Below are positions 36,607 through 37,840 of a stretch of 37,840 nucleotides of DNA, in pieces. The notes below the pieces were generated by a model. The model was given only the letters and a program-made list of their open reading frames with translations. It made no database searches and had not been told where the DNA came from. The first letter of the stretch is position 1, and each line of letters starts with the position of its first letter. The stretch comes from a virus: positions 1 through 37,840 of IMG/VR virus record IMGVR_UViG_3300021559_000198. One strand, given 5' to 3'. The translations under genes were made by a program, and so were the position numbers.

Positions 36607-36857
36607 GACTCGATTCCTTCCGGAGCCAGCGCCGCATCGCCCGTCGGGTCAAATATCTCGACTTGCTTCTTTGCGGCCCTCAACTTCGCATGCACCGCCC
36701 GGCCTCCCTTTCGGCCCGCCTCCCTAGCCTCTTCGGTCGTAAACTGATGGGCCTTCCCCTGAGCATGGGCGGCCTTTCCGCCTCGGCTCGAGATCTCCCG
36801 CACCTTGGCCGGATCCATCGCTGCGAAACCCTTACGCGACTTCCCATTATTTTCCAT
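36603..36857 (-). CDS. KGG-repeat protein, copy 2, 84 aa
   Basis: Same family as the gene at 7779-7996: KGFAAMDPAKVREISSRGGKA, then FTTEEAREAGRKGGRA, with a longer Lys-rich helical tail and the end GDAALAPEGIES. A GGAGG ribosome-binding site lies 8 bases before ATG 36857, next to a 14-bp palindrome in the gap. Two copies in one viral genome are unusual. Confidence 0.82.
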   Translation of the reverse strand: MENNGKSRKGFAAMDPAKVREISSRGGKAAHAQGKAHQFTTEEAREAGRKGGRAVHAKLRAAKKQVEIFDPTGDAALAPEGIES

Positions 36858-36928
36858 GTGAAACCTCCGTGGGCCGGGCCTGGAACGACCAGAACCTCTC
36901 AGCGCTCCGCGCGCCTACTCCCTACCGG

Positions 36929-36942
36929 TTGGTAGCTACCAA
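36929..36942. promoter_or_regulatory. Perfect 14-bp palindrome, possible operator
   Basis: TTGGTAGCTACCAA reads the same on both strands. It overlaps an alternative hairpin CTACC-ggtt-GGTAG (36922-36935), so GGTAG/CTACC occurs three times. It lies 72 bases upstream of the KGG copy-2 start, the right place for an operator or RNA switch-like structure. Confidence 0.4.
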
Positions 36943-36965
36943 TAACCCGGTCGGCCCAAAATGTT

Positions 36966-36987
36966 GCCGCAGATATCCCGCTGCGGC
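36966..36987 (-). terminator. Hairpin after the 70-aa gene, terminator-like
   Basis: GCCGCAG (36966-36972) pairs with CTGCGGC (36981-36987), 8-base loop. On the minus strand it follows the stop at 37052 and is followed by AACATTTT, a modest T run, so a partial Rho-independent terminator is plausible. The rest of 36858-37051 has no convincing gene; a 19-codon frame (MPAPQRDIC...) is not supported. Confidence 0.4.
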
Positions 36988-37051
36988 GCCGGCATCGCTA
37001 GGGCCCTCAGAATGACCCGCCAAGGCCGAGAGGTTTGCCCTTCGCGAATCT

Positions 37052-37264
37052 CTAAAGTGGCTCGAAGTTATCCGCGAAGTACTGCGCGGCCACAAGCCAC
37101 TTGTCGGCGTGGTTTTTCGGGTTGCGGGCGATCATGTCCCCCTCTTTAGGGGAGCCCGCCTCCCGATCTACGGTCGATACAGCGACCCCGTACATGTCAT
37201 CGCCCGGGGCCCATGGCCGGAGCTCTGCGATTTGGCTCCGGCGGTATTTCCGGAAGTCGGTCAT
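37052..37264 (-). CDS. Conserved phage protein of 70 aa
   Basis: The sequence runs FRKYRRSQIAELRPWAPGDD, then DREAGSPKEGDMIARNPKNH and a final WLVAAQYFADNFEPL. I recognise this as a widespread small phage protein type (KYRR...AE.RPW.PG; MIARNPKNH) of unknown function. It is coupled to the probable ssDNA-binding gene by ATGA. Ends before a hairpin gap. Confidence 0.82.
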   Translation of the reverse strand: MTDFRKYRRSQIAELRPWAPGDDMYGVAVSTVDREAGSPKEGDMIARNPKNHADKWLVAAQYFADNFEPL

Positions 37265-37840
37265 CGACGGGCCGGCTTGCCCTTCGTGACCTTCGTCGAT
37301 GTCTTCGCAGGTTTTGCCGGGGGCGCCTCCGGCTCCTCGTCGTCATCCGTTCCACCCATCGGAGAGAGCGTTCCCTCCTTCGGAGCCGAATAGGCCAACT
37401 GGGTGTCCTCGCCCTCTTCGCCTTCGGCCGCAGTGACCCAAACGTCGGTCTCCTGGTTCTTCAGAGCCGCACAAAGGTCGCGCAGGTCATTGATGGAGCC
37501 GATGGCCGTCGGGATGACGTCGGGATCCAACCCCAACCCGTCGCGGAGTGCCCGGAGCTTGAGCTTGCCGAAGTTGCCGCCGCGACCACCGGTGAAGACG
37601 ATCCAGTCTCGCTTCTCGGCGCCGATGCTCTTCTGGGGGCCTTCATCTTCGCTCTCCGTGGACGTCATGGTCCAGGTGAGCTCGATCATGGGCTTGCCCT
37701 TTTTGCTCGCCTTTGCTTCCGCCTTGGTGCACTTCGCCCGGTAGGCGCCGGGGTAGACGTCGGGCTCCATCGTGTCGACGTCGTAGTTGATGGGTTCGAA
37801 GGATTGTCCGCCGTAGGAGCCCTTGCCGGCGTGGTTTTGC
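37261..37840 (-). CDS. DUF669-like / ssDNA-binding-type protein, 5' end missing
   Basis: The frame stays open to the window edge, so the true start lies outside; an ATG at 37770 is internal (upstream codons give ...FEPINYDVDT). Visible features: YPGAYRAKCTKAEAKASKKG followed by MIELTWTM, the pattern of phage proteins often annotated DUF669 or single-strand-binding; GRGGNFGKLKLRALRDGLG; a D/E-rich segment; and an Ala/Pro/Lys-rich tail (PPAKPAKTSTKVTKGKPARR). Consistent with a replication-module ssDNA-binding or annealing accessory protein. Confidence 0.75.
   Translation of the reverse strand, partial: QNHAGKGSYGGQSFEPINYDVDTMEPDVYPGAYRAKCTKAEAKASKKGKPMIELTWTMTSTESEDEGPQKSIGAEKRDWIVFTGGRGGNFGKLKLRALRDGLGLDPDVIPTAIGSINDLRDLCAALKNQETDVWVTAAEGEEGEDTQLAYSAPKEGTLSPMGGTDDDEEPEAPPAKPAKTSTKVTKGKPARR

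Noticed and set aside
1-37840. Circular genome closed by joining the window ends
   Set aside because: Reading across the ends does not continue the edge genes in frame, so the window appears to be part of a longer sequence.

Overview
The window is a compact, GC-rich stretch of about 70 genes. Most neighbouring genes overlap by ATGA, GTGA, TAATG or short 8-14 base overlaps. The content is that of a DNA virus or integrated provirus of a GC-rich bacterium: a UDG-DNA polymerase I fusion, a RecD-like helicase, ThyX, an HD nucleotidase-like protein, a Nudix hydrolase, an HNH-AP2 endonuclease, a DUF3310 protein, a tyrosine integrase, and a long array of structural-type genes. A lipoprotein with a six-cysteine domain (4846-5211) looks like lipoproteins common in Myxococcota, so a myxobacterial-type host is a guess. 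No rRNA, tRNA or CRISPR array was recognised, and the genes at both edges are cut off, so the element is larger than the window.

Layout: (1) 1-552, minus strand: a cut DUF932-like gene and a small gene lacking a start. (2) 504-3133, plus strand: small accessory genes and a tyrosine integrase, preceded by a hairpin-rich, repeat-containing gap. (3) 3099-20389, minus strand: a roughly 17 kb operon-like run of virion-type genes. It holds the candidate capsid proteins (10166-13123), a histone-tail/membrane fusion (13223-14746), peptidoglycan-binding-like tail-anchored proteins, papain-like and transglutaminase-like cysteine enzymes, a GroES homologue, collagen-like and fibre-like proteins, and many one- or two-TM proteins. 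(4) 20457-22198, a two-gene plus-strand island of membrane proteins. (5) 22209-25558, minus strand: further virion-type genes. (6) 25624-37840, minus strand: nucleotide metabolism and replication, with many small zinc-ribbon proteins.

The striking point is what the structural region has and lacks. At least 13 proteins carry one or two hydrophobic segments, often as a proline-rich stalk plus a TM anchor. No terminase, portal, prohead protease, tape-measure, sheath, tube or baseplate gene is recognisable in 37.8 kb. This fits a tailless virion with an internal membrane (tectivirus, corticovirus or sphaerolipovirus style) better than a tailed phage, although no packaging ATPase is visible here either. 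The capsid assignment rests on context and gene size only; I could not match any known double- or single-jelly-roll capsid sequence.

Replication would combine the fused uracil-DNA glycosylase/polymerase, the helicase and a probable ssDNA-binding protein (37261-37840). ThyX, the HD protein and the Nudix enzyme would shape the dNTP pool. Regulation is visible mainly as translational coupling, a few hairpins and palindromes in the rare gaps, and a perfect Shine-Dalgarno sequence before one capsid-region gene.
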